Shown here piece by piece: positions 51,312 through 60,314 of a DNA stretch of 64,000 nucleotides. The notes under the pieces were generated by a model, which saw only the letters and a program-made list of their open reading frames with translations, searched no databases and had not been told where the DNA came from. Position numbers and translations under genes: made by a program. Positions within the stretch are counted from its first letter, which is position 1, and each line of letters opens with the position of its first letter. This stretch comes from Lysinibacillus fusiformis. Lineage in GTDB: Bacteria; Bacillota; Bacilli; Bacillales_A; Planococcaceae. The stretch lies in contig NZ_CP070490.1 in assembly GCF_016925635.1 (NCBI RefSeq), positions 1,364,001 through 1,428,000 of the forward strand, written 5' to 3'.

Positions 51312-52508
51312 CTATTGTATTGAACTTTTATGTTGCAAACGGTCTTCATTCTTCATTCCTATTCGTTTCATAGCAATCGCACTACTAACGATTAACACGA
51401 GCGCACCAAATAAATAAGGTAAATTAATATGGACATCAAATAAATATCCTGCTAGCACTGGTCCAAAAATTTGACCGAGGCTCATATAAGCATTATTTAA
51501 ACCTGCCACAAATCCCTGTTCATTCCCTGCTTCTTTCGACAATAGTGTATTAATGGTAGGACGCAAAATATTATTAAACGAAAAATAGAGCATGGTTATC
51601 ACCATTACATAGAAAAAATTAGCTGATAGAAGCAAGAGTACAAGCGCTGAAGCCGAGAGAAGAAGCATACTGCTAATAATCCGCTTTTCTCCAAATCTAC
51701 TCGTAAGCCAGCCTGTTAATAATAATTGAGTCACTGTTCCCCCTAAGGAACAAATCATAAATAAAATAGAAATCTGTCTAGTTGTAAATCCATATTTCTG
51801 TGTTACGACTAATGGATATGCTGTTTCAAAATGAGCTAATCCAAATGTCAGTGAAAACACCATAAATAGCAAAATAAAGTACGGTGATTTGATAGATTGA
51901 ACAAGCTGTATAAAAATGTTTTCTTTCTTGAAAGTAGCTTCTATTTGTACACGAGCTTTTTGTGATTCGGGCAATATCACTAGACAGCTCATCGCAGCTA
52001 CAAGACCAACAAGTGCCGAGGTAAAAAATGGCGCACGTATACCTAATTCTGCTAAAAGCCCTCCTAACCCTGGTCCAACAATAAATCCCGAAGACATGGA
52101 TGCACCTAAAAAAGACATGGCTCTCGTTCTCTTTTCATCCGAGGTAATATCTACAATATAGGCCATAATAGACGGAACTAATGCCGCAGAACCCATCCCT
52201 CCAATAAACCGTGCCACGAGAAAAATAGTAAAATTGCTTGCAAGAGCGCCAATTAGATTGGATAAGGCAAACAATAATAAGCCAACGATAATCATTGGCT
52301 TACGACCATATCTATCAGCAATATTCCCAGCTATAGGAGAGAATAAAAATTGCGTTAAACCGAAAGCAGATACTAAGTAACCTGCTGCTTTACCACTTGC
52401 TCCAAATTCGATTAAAAGCTGAGGGAGAATAGGTATGACAAGTCCTGCACCAAGCATCGCAAGAAACATATAAACCAATAAAAGTGAAAATACTGTTTTA
52501 GTTTGCAT
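51312..52508 (-). CDS. MFS drug efflux transporter (DHA1 type)
   Basis: A 398-residue, 12-helix transporter. Motif A is GNIADRYGRKPMII (about 59-72), motif C in helix 5 is GFIVGPGLGGLLAEL (about 139-153). Relatives include tetracycline and multidrug pumps. I start it at the ATG at 52508, preceded by AAGGAG nine bases away. It is divergent from a LysR regulator at 52681, which probably controls it. Confidence 0.87.
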   Translation of the reverse strand: MQTKTVFSLLLVYMFLAMLGAGLVIPILPQLLIEFGASGKAAGYLVSAFGLTQFLFSPIAGNIADRYGRKPMIIVGLLLFALSNLIGALASNFTIFLVARFIGGMGSAALVPSIMAYIVDITSDEKRTRAMSFLGASMSSGFIVGPGLGGLLAELGIRAPFFTSALVGLVAAMSCLVILPESQKARVQIEATFKKENIFIQLVQSIKSPYFILLFMVFSLTFGLAHFETAYPLVVTQKYGFTTRQISILFMICSLGGTVTQLLLTGWLTSRFGEKRIISSMLLLSASALVLLLLSANFFYVMVITMLYFSFNNILRPTINTLLSKEAGNEQGFVAGLNNAYMSLGQIFGPVLAGYLFDVHINLPYLFGALVLIVSSAIAMKRIGMKNEDRLQHKSSIQ

Positions 52509-52680
52509 TGATTTTTTCTCCTTCACGCTTAGGTGCATTGGTCTAATTTCTAGTGATAAAAAAGGAAAAGCTCTCCTTTTTTCTTTTCACTAACTATGCT
52601 AACATGGCTTTAACTATATGAAAAATATTAAAAAAATATATTTTACTTAGGTTTTACCTATAATAAGGGGTGTTTAGGAT

Positions 52681-53559
52681 TTGGATATTCGACAGTTACG
52701 CTATTTTATTGCAATTGTGGAAGAAAAGAAGATTTCTGCCGCGGCAGAAAGGTTACATATTTCTCAGCCACCATTAAGCCAGCATTTAAAAACGATGGAG
52801 GAAGAGCTCGGTTCAAAATTGGTAGAAAGAAGCGGGAAATATTTCGAAGTAACTGAGGCGGGAAAGACCTTATATAAATATGCATTGCAGGTTGCTCAAT
52901 TAATGAAAGAGGCAGAAGCAGAGGTTAAGGATGTTGGATTAGGCCTTCATGGACGATTGACATTAGGCATTAATACATTTTCAGTTGTTGAGCTGCCCCA
53001 ATTGCTACAACAATTTCAACAACATTATCCAAAGGTGACCTATAAAATTCAACAAAACGAATCTTCTTATCTTTGTAAATTAGTAAGGGATCGTGTTGTA
53101 GAACTTGCCATCATTCGCTTACCTTTAGAATTAGATGATTTCTCTGTTCTTCATATGTACTCAGAACCATTTTACTTTATACAATCCAAGAAGTTCGACT
53201 TGTTAGAACACGATGTTTCTTTAGCTGAAATACAAAATTGGCCAATCCTTTTACCAAGCACAGAAGGGTTAGGCGTACATTATTCGATATTAGAAGCATT
53301 TTCTCGCTTCCAGTTGCAGTCCCATATTGTCGGAGAATGTTCAGATACGGCACTGTTAATGAACTTAATTGCTTCTGGCTTTAGCTCCTCTATCGTACCT
53401 GAAACCATTTTAAAGCAATATGAAGATTTACCACTTCATGCATACAAAATCCCATCAGCAGAATTATCCACTTCCGTAGGACTTGTATGGCTAAAGAATC
53501 ATTACTTATCCAAAGCCGCTCAAAATTTTGTGGATTTAATGAGGGAGCACTATTGTTAA
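52681..53559 (+). CDS. LysR family transcriptional regulator
   Basis: A 292-residue regulator: N-terminal helix-turn-helix (LRYFIAIVEEKKISAAAERL, then HISQPPLSQHLKTMEEELG, residues 5-43), linker helix, and effector-binding domain (about 90-290). TTG start at 52681 with AGGGGTG upstream. It diverges from the MFS pump, the usual layout for LysR control of a transporter. Confidence 0.88.
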   Translation: MDIRQLRYFIAIVEEKKISAAAERLHISQPPLSQHLKTMEEELGSKLVERSGKYFEVTEAGKTLYKYALQVAQLMKEAEAEVKDVGLGLHGRLTLGINTFSVVELPQLLQQFQQHYPKVTYKIQQNESSYLCKLVRDRVVELAIIRLPLELDDFSVLHMYSEPFYFIQSKKFDLLEHDVSLAEIQNWPILLPSTEGLGVHYSILEAFSRFQLQSHIVGECSDTALLMNLIASGFSSSIVPETILKQYEDLPLHAYKIPSAELSTSVGLVWLKNHYLSKAAQNFVDLMREHYC

Positions 53560-53570
53560 CGGTTAATAAA

Positions 53571-53607
53571 AATGAGAGCAAACTAGAAACGTTAGTTTAC
53601 TCTCTTT
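53571..53607 (+). terminator. terminator of the LysR gene
   Basis: GAGCAAACTA/TAGTTTACTC stem (one mismatch) and CTTTTCTT after it. The repeat element begins six bases later. Confidence 0.78.
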
Positions 53608-53612
53608 TCTTA

Positions 53613-54081
53613 GTGTTGAAAAACAAAACAGTCAATTGAAAGGTAGAAATGGATTTCCGTTGCAGGCTACTTGCTTTCCTGTGGGCGAGCGCCGAGCCGC
53701 TTCCGCTCCGTTTAAAGGCTCGCCTGTCTCGCTATCCCACGGGAGTCAAGTAGCCTTCCACTCCAACCCATAAATATTTAACTTTTTAGCAAAGGTTTTC
53801 AAATAAAGTGAAGGTGTTCACTACCCTTTATGAAGAGGTGTTGTCACGCATCACTTCCCCAATAAGAGCTTATCCCCTCTAAAGTATACAGATAATGGTT
53901 GATTGGAGTGGAGCCAGCGTCACTCCAAGGGGCTTTAGCGTCACAGAGGAGACCCTGGAGCGAACGTTAGTGAGTGAAGCGGCTCATCGGATGCCCCTGG
54001 AAAGGACGCTGGCGGAACGGAAATCAACCTCTCACCTTGCAAAGTTGCTTTTTCTGCCGTTGATATCATCTTTTTGAACAG
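53613..54081. repeat. long palindromic repeat element, copy 2
   Basis: About 470 bp, aligned with copy 1 from GTGTTGAAAAAC to the T-rich right end. Shared stretches include GGCTACTTGCTTTCCTGTGG, GTTGTCACGCATCACTT, GGAGTGGAGCCAGCGTCACT and GGACGCTGGCGGAACGG. Differences concentrate in loops and between the palindromes, and both arms of each stem are kept, as expected for a selected or recently spread structure. It lies between a terminator and the glyoxalase-like gene stop. Confidence 0.85.
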
Positions 54082-54522
54082 TTATTGAATAATCAGCATA
54101 TCATTCTCATCAAACTGCCACATGTCGCCATAGGCAACCTCCCAATAGTAGCCATTTGGATCTTGAAAATAGCCACTATAGCCACCCCAGAATACCGTTT
54201 CGGGCTCTTTAACAATTTTGGCTCCGGCCTTTTTTGCTAATGCAAAGACTCGATCCACTTCTTCTTTTGATTTACCATTATAGGCAAGAGTGATTCCGCC
54301 AAAGCCTTGACTAATTTCTGGTGGATTGGCTTCATTGATATCTTTGACCAAGCGTTCAATTGGAAATAACGATATTTTTGTTCCTCCATTATTAAAGAAC
54401 ATAACATCGGGATTCGTCTCCTCTCCGTATACCACTACTTCAAAGCCAAGCCCCTCTCGGTAAAAAGTTAAAGACTCCACCATATCTTTTACACCTAATG
54501 TGATTAAATTTAATCGATTCAT
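54082..54522 (-). CDS. VOC family (glyoxalase/bleomycin resistance-like) protein
   Basis: A 146-residue protein with two beta-alpha-beta3 modules: RLNLITLGVKDMVESLTFYR at the start and GYSGYFQDPNGYYWEVAYGD near the end (about 112-131), typical of VOC members. Metal-ligand positions are not all obvious, so the activity (lyase, dioxygenase or drug binding) is open. GGGGATTGGAAG precedes the ATG. It ends in the right border of the repeat element. Confidence 0.85.
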   Translation of the reverse strand: MNRLNLITLGVKDMVESLTFYREGLGFEVVVYGEETNPDVMFFNNGGTKISLFPIERLVKDINEANPPEISQGFGGITLAYNGKSKEEVDRVFALAKKAGAKIVKEPETVFWGGYSGYFQDPNGYYWEVAYGDMWQFDENDMLIIQ

Positions 54523-54769
54523 CTTCCAATCCCCTTTTTAAAGTATTACTATTTAAATTCTCTATCGAACATACATTTCCTTTTATTACTCCAAGAAAAA
54601 TATTCGTTTACTTCTGTCCAAATACTTTTTATAGACCACTCAATTTTTTTTACTAGTAGTTAAGACCAATCAGGTGTTTACATTTTTATTTAATAGCTTC
54701 ATTAATAAATATTTTTATTCCTCTAATCATTGTCAGCTCACAAAAGTTACCTCTACGTTTCTATGACAC

Positions 54770-54789
54770 AAAAAAGTACGTACTTTTTT
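54770..54789. promoter_or_regulatory. perfect 20-bp palindrome upstream of ytbE
   Basis: AAAAAAGTAC-GTACTTTTTT is an exact inverted repeat about 65 bp before the aldo/keto reductase start, in a 331-bp gap that is otherwise non-coding. HxlR-type repressors bind TACT/AGTA-containing sites, and an HxlR gene lies next door, so this is its likely operator. Confidence 0.6.
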
Positions 54790-54853
54790 TGAGGGTATGT
54801 TAGCAGCATAATGAGTAAGCAATCAAACAATCACAAAACATGGAGGACTAAAA

Positions 54854-55699
54854 ATGATTACTCATTTACAAGATACAATCACTTTAAATAACGGCCTACA
54901 AATGCCTGGTATGGGTTTAGGGGTTTTTCAAGTAGAGAATGATGCTACTGCTGAAATGGTTAAAAACGCTATTGAGGTCGGCTATCGTAGTATTGATACT
55001 GCTGCTATTTATGGCAATGAAGTTGGTGTAGGGGAAGGTATTAAACAGGCACTAGCATCTACTGGCTTGCAGCGTGAAGACTTGTTTATAACATCAAAAG
55101 TCTGGAACGACGGATTAAGCTATGAAAAAACCATTACGGCATATGAGGAAAGCCTAGAAAAACTAGGATTGGACTATTTAGATCTTTACCTTATTCATTG
55201 GCCTGGTAAAGATAAGTATGCTGATTCTTGGAAAGCGTTAGAGGACTTATACGATCAAGGAAAGATCAAAGCAATTGGTGTATGTAACTTTACTGTTGCG
55301 CACTTAGAAAATTTACTTTCATTTGCTCGTGTTAAGCCTGTTGTGAATCAGGTGGAATTCCATCCACGCTTACAGCAAGCTGAGCTTCGTTCATTTTGTG
55401 GCATGCATGATATTCAGCTTGAGGCCTGGGCACCTTTAATGCAAGGTGGACTTCTTGAAGATGCAACAATTTCGAAAATCGCTGAAAAATATGGAAAATC
55501 GAATGCTCAAGTTATTTTGCGCTGGGATATACAAAATGGCGTAATCACGATTCCAAAATCAGTACGTAGAGAGCGTATGATGCAAAACGCGGATATCTTC
55601 GACTTTAGCCTAACTAACGAAGAAATGGCTTTGATCAATGAGATGAACCTAGAACAACGTGTTGGACCAAATCCAGATGAATTTGACTTTGCTTTATAA
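54854..55699 (+). CDS. ytbE: aldo/keto reductase (YtbE/YvgN-like)
   Basis: A 281-residue (beta/alpha)8 NADPH-dependent reductase. Catalytic tetrad in the usual places: Asp in DTAAIYGNE (about 49), Tyr in the same motif, Lys in FITSKVW (about 82), His in YLIHWPG (about 115). NADPH-binding PKSVRRERMMQNADIFDF is near 237. It reduces reactive aldehydes such as methylglyoxal. The neighbouring HxlR and MFS genes match the B. subtilis ytcD-ytbD-ytbE set. GGAGG precedes the ATG. Confidence 0.88.
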   Translation: MITHLQDTITLNNGLQMPGMGLGVFQVENDATAEMVKNAIEVGYRSIDTAAIYGNEVGVGEGIKQALASTGLQREDLFITSKVWNDGLSYEKTITAYEESLEKLGLDYLDLYLIHWPGKDKYADSWKALEDLYDQGKIKAIGVCNFTVAHLENLLSFARVKPVVNQVEFHPRLQQAELRSFCGMHDIQLEAWAPLMQGGLLEDATISKIAEKYGKSNAQVILRWDIQNGVITIPKSVRRERMMQNADIFDFSLTNEEMALINEMNLEQRVGPNPDEFDFAL

Positions 55700-55713
55700 G
55701 CACTAAAAAGGGA

Positions 55714-55746
55714 AAAGAGACTGTCTAATATGTGACAGTCTCTTTC
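55714..55746. terminator. bidirectional terminator
   Basis: AAAGAGACTGTC/GACAGTCTCTTT perfect stem, A- and T-rich on both sides, between ytbE and ytcD. Confidence 0.85.
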
Positions 55747-55754
55747 TCCCCTCA

Positions 55755-56138
55755 TTATGATGTTTGCTGCATAGCGATATCTTCATCACGTTGTTTTAAC
55801 AGTACATCTTCACCTTTATCCTGTAATAATTCAACATGCTTTTCGCCCCAAGTGCAAAGCATGTTCAGAATAGGTTCCATCCCTTGTCCATAGGGTGTTA
55901 ATGAATATTCAACTTTTGGTGGTACTTGATTGAAGACCTTTCGATTGATTAATCCAGCCTGCTCCAGTTCCCTTAATTGACTAGTGAGCATTTTTTGTGA
56001 AATACCTGGTATCAATCGTCGAAATTCATTTGTTCGAATTTTACCATGGTGGTTTAAATGACAAAGAATAACTGGTTTCCATTTACCACCAATAACTTCT
56101 AGCGTAGCTTCAACACCAATATTATAAATTTTTTGCAT
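55755..56138 (-). CDS. ytcD: HxlR family transcriptional regulator (YtcD-like)
   Basis: A 127-residue winged-helix regulator: VEATLEVIGGKWKPVILCHL (about 8-27), GISQKMLTSQLRELEQAGLI (about 49-68) and VPPKVEYSLTPYGQGM. Many HxlR proteins use an N-terminal Cys as redox sensor; here the only early Cys is in ILCHL (about 25). ATG at 56138 is preceded by AGGAGG; the frame from 56219 is an artefact. It is divergent from ytbD and next to ytbE. Confidence 0.88.
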   Translation of the reverse strand: MQKIYNIGVEATLEVIGGKWKPVILCHLNHHGKIRTNEFRRLIPGISQKMLTSQLRELEQAGLINRKVFNQVPPKVEYSLTPYGQGMEPILNMLCTWGEKHVELLQDKGEDVLLKQRDEDIAMQQTS

Positions 56139-56158
56139 CGTAAACCTCCTGTAATATT

Positions 56159-56180
56159 CAAAAGTAACTAAAAGTACTCT
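56159..56180. promoter_or_regulatory. AGTA/AGTACT motif between ytcD and ytbD
   Basis: AAAAGTAACTAAAAGTACTC contains AGTA and AGTACT elements resembling the 54770-54789 palindrome, in the divergent ytcD-ytbD region. Candidate HxlR binding site. Confidence 0.45.
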
Positions 56181-56247
56181 ACATGTCTTTTTGGTATGTA
56201 TGAATATTACTACACACAATAAAAAAAATCAAAGGAGTAGTCGTAGT

Positions 56248-57432
56248 ATGTCAAAATCAAAAAAGCCAAATGCTAAACTAACCTTGCTAGCCCTTGCAAT
56301 CAGTGCATTTGGTATAGGGTCAACTGAATTTATCAGCGTAGGGCTTCTACCATTAATTACAGATGATTTTGGTATCTCTCTCAGCACAGCTGGCTTAACC
56401 GTTTCTATATATGCACTAGGGGTAACTGTTGGGGCTCCATTATTAACAGCCTTAACATCTCGCCTTAGTCGAAAAATTGTATTATTGTTAGTCATGTCCA
56501 TTTTTATAGTGGGGAATTTAGCAGTCGCTTTAGCACCTAATTTCGCTTTACTATTAATCGGACGCATTATTTCAGCATTAGCACATGGTGTGTTTATGTC
56601 CATCGCTTCTGTTATAGCAGCCGATGTAGTGGAACCAAATAGACGAGCAAGTGCTATTGCCTTTATGTTTACAGGCTTAACTTTGGCTACTGTAACAGGT
56701 GTTCCACTTGGTACATTTATTGGTCAAGTAACAGACTGGCGTATGTCATTCATCTTTATCGTTGTAATTGGAATCATCGGTTTAATTAGTAATGCGATTT
56801 TAGTACCTAGCCAATTATCAAAAGGCAATCTCATCTCTATTCGTGATATCGGCAAAGTATTAGGCAATATTCGTATGATCTTAATCCTGTTCATTACCGC
56901 AATTGGATACGGTGGTGCCTTTGTTGTCTACACATATGTTTCACCTATTTTAGAGCAATATATGGGGTATTCTCCTCATGCAGTAGTCATTATTTTAGTG
57001 GTCTATGGTATTTGCGTTGCGATCGGTAATACATTAGGTGGTTATTTTGCTAATCATAATCCGCTACGTTCGATCTTTATTATATTTGTAGGACTCGCCT
57101 TGGCCTTGCTTGGCATTGGCTTCACGCTCGAATCACCTATTATCGGATTAATCATGGTATTGGTAATGGGATTATTTATGTTTATGAATGTACCAGGATT
57201 GCAGCTATATGCTGTTCTACTGGCTGAAAAATATGTGCCATCAGCTATTTCTATGGCTTCTGCATTAAATATTTCCGCCTTCAACATTGGTATATTTTTA
57301 GGATCATATATTGGAGGCTTTATTATTCGCCATCAATCATTAGCACATACTCCCCTGTATGGATTTTTAATGGTTATGTTTGCAGCGATTGTTACATTAT
57401 TATGGTTAATCTTCGATAATAAAAAACATTAG
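56248..57432 (+). CDS. ytbD: MFS transporter, DHA1/AraJ type (YtbD-like)
   Basis: A 394-residue 12-helix transporter. Signature segments: GIGSTEFISVGLLPLITDDF (about 19-38), the motif A-like TALTSRLSRKIVLLLVMS (about 70-87), and ADVVEPNRRASAIAFMFTGL (about 129-148). Family members expel sugars, drugs or toxic metabolites. ATG at 56248 preceded by AAGGAG ten bases away. Divergent from an HxlR regulator and paired with an aldo/keto reductase, so it probably belongs to a response to reactive electrophiles. Confidence 0.88.
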   Translation: MSKSKKPNAKLTLLALAISAFGIGSTEFISVGLLPLITDDFGISLSTAGLTVSIYALGVTVGAPLLTALTSRLSRKIVLLLVMSIFIVGNLAVALAPNFALLLIGRIISALAHGVFMSIASVIAADVVEPNRRASAIAFMFTGLTLATVTGVPLGTFIGQVTDWRMSFIFIVVIGIIGLISNAILVPSQLSKGNLISIRDIGKVLGNIRMILILFITAIGYGGAFVVYTYVSPILEQYMGYSPHAVVIILVVYGICVAIGNTLGGYFANHNPLRSIFIIFVGLALALLGIGFTLESPIIGLIMVLVMGLFMFMNVPGLQLYAVLLAEKYVPSAISMASALNISAFNIGIFLGSYIGGFIIRHQSLAHTPLYGFLMVMFAAIVTLLWLIFDNKKH

Positions 57433-57477
57433 GAAGCCAAATTTCATTTTGTATAAAAAAGAAGTAGAGATTGTGTA

Positions 57478-57540
57478 TTGTTTGTTGATATATTGTGTCC
57501 TATAATTTACTTGAATCAAACGAGAATGATTATCATTCTA
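57478..57540 (+). promoter_or_regulatory. Fur-regulated promoter of the siderophore-binding protein gene
   Basis: TTGTTT (57478-57483), 17 bp, TATAAT (57501-57506), then the palindrome GAATGATTATCATTC (57524-57538), a near-perfect Fur box over the early transcribed region. Confidence 0.85.
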
Positions 57541-57591
57541 GATTAAAATGATATTCTTATTGTTTTAGTAAATTTATAGGAGTGAATAGCA

Positions 57592-58542
57592 ATGCGTAGA
57601 GGTCGATATTTTTCATTTGTAGTTTTATTTGCACTAATGTTCGTATTAAGTGCCTGTGGCTCAAATGAAGTAAAAGAGGATACAGCTAAAGAGGAACAAT
57701 CAACTAAAGATACAAGAATTGTAGAAGATGAGTTTGGAAAAGTAGAAATCCCTACAAACCCACAGCGTGTAGCTGCTATCTATTTGGAAGATTATTTAAC
57801 TGCCTTGGATGTAAAACCTGTAGTGCAATGGTATCACCCATCCTGGGGTAAACAAGACTATTTAGGATTAGATGCTCCTGAGTTCGACATTACTGGTAGT
57901 ATAGAAACATTACTACAAGCTAAGCCTGATTTAATCATTGTAGATGGTGCAGCGGATAAGGCAAAGTATGAAGAATACTCGAAGATAGCGCCTACTTACC
58001 GCTTAAAAGAAGATATTCTACAAGATCCACGTGAAATTGTGAAAACTATAGCGGATGTTTTAAATATTCCGGATAAAGCAAAAGAAATGGTTGATCAATA
58101 TGAGCAACGTGTAACCAATTTAAAAGCAGACTTAGATAAGTCTATTGGAGACGAAACAGTTGCTGTTGTACGTCTAAATGTAGCAGATAATACATTAGCG
58201 TTATTTGGCATTAAAAATCGCTATACTGGCTATATTTACACAGAGACAGGCTTAACACCACATCCATTAGCCCGTGACATGACAGAGTTCCACGAGATTT
58301 TATCTGAAGAGGCTATTCCAGAATTAGATGCGGATCATATCATCCTTTTCCCTTCAAACGGCTCTTGGGAGTCTGAAGAAAACCAAGAAGCAATTAAATG
58401 GTTAGATAGTACACTATGGAAAACACTACCTGCTGTAAAAAATGGGCATGTCTATATTGCTGATCGAACATATTGGCAATCAGGTGCCATCACAGCTAAC
58501 TTGCTAAAGTATGATGATCTAGAGAAATGGTTCGTAAAATAA
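57592..58542 (+). CDS. iron-siderophore-binding lipoprotein (FecB/TroA fold)
   Basis: A 316-residue lipoprotein with signal ending in LSAC (Cys22), an acidic Lys/Glu linker and a two-lobed FecB domain (about 40-316). The segment HPSWGKQDYLGLDAPE (about 83-98) and GYTGYIYTETGLTPHPLARD (about 210-229) recur almost unchanged in the regulator encoded next. No permease or ATPase lies nearby, so it may feed the FecCD transporter elsewhere, for example that at 13645-16488. It is Fur-controlled by the box upstream. Confidence 0.87.
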   Translation: MRRGRYFSFVVLFALMFVLSACGSNEVKEDTAKEEQSTKDTRIVEDEFGKVEIPTNPQRVAAIYLEDYLTALDVKPVVQWYHPSWGKQDYLGLDAPEFDITGSIETLLQAKPDLIIVDGAADKAKYEEYSKIAPTYRLKEDILQDPREIVKTIADVLNIPDKAKEMVDQYEQRVTNLKADLDKSIGDETVAVVRLNVADNTLALFGIKNRYTGYIYTETGLTPHPLARDMTEFHEILSEEAIPELDADHIILFPSNGSWESEENQEAIKWLDSTLWKTLPAVKNGHVYIADRTYWQSGAITANLLKYDDLEKWFVK

Positions 58543-58546
58543 TGTT

Positions 58547-58577
58547 CAAAAGAAAGCTCTTAAGAGGGCTTTCTTTG
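58547..58577 (+). terminator. terminator between binding protein and regulator
   Basis: AAAGAAAGCTCT/AGGGCTTTCTTT stem (one G-U) followed by GTGTTTTTC. The regulator would then need its own promoter or read-through. Confidence 0.72.
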
Positions 58578-58616
58578 TGTTTTTCTTCAAATTCAACATA
58601 AAGGGGTGAATCACCA

Positions 58617-60188
58617 ATGGGTAACTTAACACATGTTTATACGTTACAAAATATCTCTTATGCAATTCAATCATCAAACACGCAGTTGATTAGTAGTGAT
58701 TTCTATACACTTTTCATCGTAATGAGTGGCAGTGGAAAGCTAGAAATAGATCATAACACTATACATCTTAGTGAAGAAAAGTGCATATTGATACCGCCCA
58801 ATAACACGGTTAATATTTACATCCAAAGCAAGCACCTATGTTTTTATCAATTACAATTCAACATTGTCCATCTCAGTGATAATCAGACTATTTCTAACCA
58901 TTTTACGCGTGTTAAAGAGCAACGTCTCCTCCCCGTTTCGCAATGTCACAGACTGCTAGAGGCCATTTATCAAAACCGCCTAGCGGAGGATGAGCACACG
59001 ATTTTTGAGCAGCATGTGCACTTTCAAGAGCTGATGTTATTGCTCTTACATCAAGCTATACCCAAGCAGGTGCAAAAAAATGATCGCCAATCTGTTGAGC
59101 AGTCCATTAACCACTTGCATAAACATTTTGAAAAAGAGTGGACGGTTGAGCAGTTGGCCGAATTAGCCGATGTACCAAGATGGAATTATACGCGCATTTT
59201 CAAAGAGATTACGGGGCAAATCCCTCTTCACTATTTAAATAACATTCGTCTTGAAAAAGCTAAGCAATTATTAATGACGACAAATGATCGAGTATTTGAA
59301 ATTAGTCAGTCTGTCGGATTTAATAATGAGTATTATTTCAATCGTCGTTTTAAAGAACAGGTCGGCATCTCTCCAGGGCAATATCGAAGAAATCAAAGCA
59401 GCAATCTACGTGTATTTGCACCATTTTTAGAAGATTTCTTTGTCGCCCTTGGGATTACGCCAATTGCTCAATTCAGTCATTCAAAATGGGGAAAACAAGA
59501 CTATTTAGGTCTCCAAGAAGTGCCAGATATTGATGTACAAAATAGAGAAATGGATCAACTTCTTCACTATAAACCAACTCTAATTATGCTAGATTCTGGT
59601 GTAGAGCGTTGGGAATCCTTTCATCATTTAAGTGAAGTAGCCCCTGTCTGCCATATCTCACATCCTGGTGAGAACTGGCAATCTACTTTATTTAAAATTG
59701 CTGATTTAACAGGAAAAACTCCCTTGATGCAAGACGTGATCCTACAATATGAGGATAAGGTACAGCAAGCAAAGGGAATTCTTAGCAAATCCGTTTATGG
59801 GCAAAGTGTGGCATTTCTCCGTATTTCAGCCATTGGCATTACCCTATACGCTGGTCCTGAATGTGGCTATACGGGGCCCATTTTATATCGTGACTTAGGT
59901 TTAATGCCACATCCACTAGTATGGAGTATTCCGCACAATCAACGTAAAGCACAACTGACGTTTGATCAATTGCTGCAATTAGACGCAGATCACTTGTTTA
60001 TTACATTTGATAAACAACATTCTATTTATGAAAATGAGGAACGTGCTATTTTAAAAACGCCCACTTGGAAAAACCTAGCCGCAGTTAAAAGTAAATGTGT
60101 CTATGAAGTAGACTTTTTAACATGGATGAATTATGGCATTTTATCACATAGTAAAAAAATTGATGATGTCTTGAATATCCTAGGCTAA
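58617..60188 (+). CDS. Btr-like AraC regulator fused to a siderophore-binding domain
   Basis: A 523-residue fusion close in size to B. subtilis Btr. Residues 1-150 are a cupin-like N-terminus, 160-260 the AraC helix-turn-helix pair (WTVEQLAELADVPRWNYTRI, then FNNEYYFNRRFKEQVGISPG), and 270-523 a FecB-type periplasmic-binding domain without signal peptide, acting in the cytoplasm. Btr activates siderophore uptake when it binds the imported ferric siderophore. The binding domain resembles the lipoprotein encoded just upstream (SKWGKQDYLGL, GYTGPI, LMPHPLVW). AAAGGGGTG precedes the ATG. Confidence 0.9.
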   Translation: MGNLTHVYTLQNISYAIQSSNTQLISSDFYTLFIVMSGSGKLEIDHNTIHLSEEKCILIPPNNTVNIYIQSKHLCFYQLQFNIVHLSDNQTISNHFTRVKEQRLLPVSQCHRLLEAIYQNRLAEDEHTIFEQHVHFQELMLLLLHQAIPKQVQKNDRQSVEQSINHLHKHFEKEWTVEQLAELADVPRWNYTRIFKEITGQIPLHYLNNIRLEKAKQLLMTTNDRVFEISQSVGFNNEYYFNRRFKEQVGISPGQYRRNQSSNLRVFAPFLEDFFVALGITPIAQFSHSKWGKQDYLGLQEVPDIDVQNREMDQLLHYKPTLIMLDSGVERWESFHHLSEVAPVCHISHPGENWQSTLFKIADLTGKTPLMQDVILQYEDKVQQAKGILSKSVYGQSVAFLRISAIGITLYAGPECGYTGPILYRDLGLMPHPLVWSIPHNQRKAQLTFDQLLQLDADHLFITFDKQHSIYENEERAILKTPTWKNLAAVKSKCVYEVDFLTWMNYGILSHSKKIDDVLNILG

Positions 60189-60220
60189 ACAAAAAGGAAG
60201 CCCACTATAGCTTCCTTTTT
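60189..60220 (+). terminator. terminator of the Btr-like gene
   Basis: AAAAAGGAAGC/GCTTCCTTTTT stem with a nine-base loop, directly after the stop codon. Confidence 0.85.
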
Positions 60221-60314
60221 CAATGTTTTAGGACAAACTTGATACTGAAAGTAACACCGAAAGCCATTTGGCTACATAAGATAAGATATCAGCTATAGGA
60301 TAGGAGGAATTACA

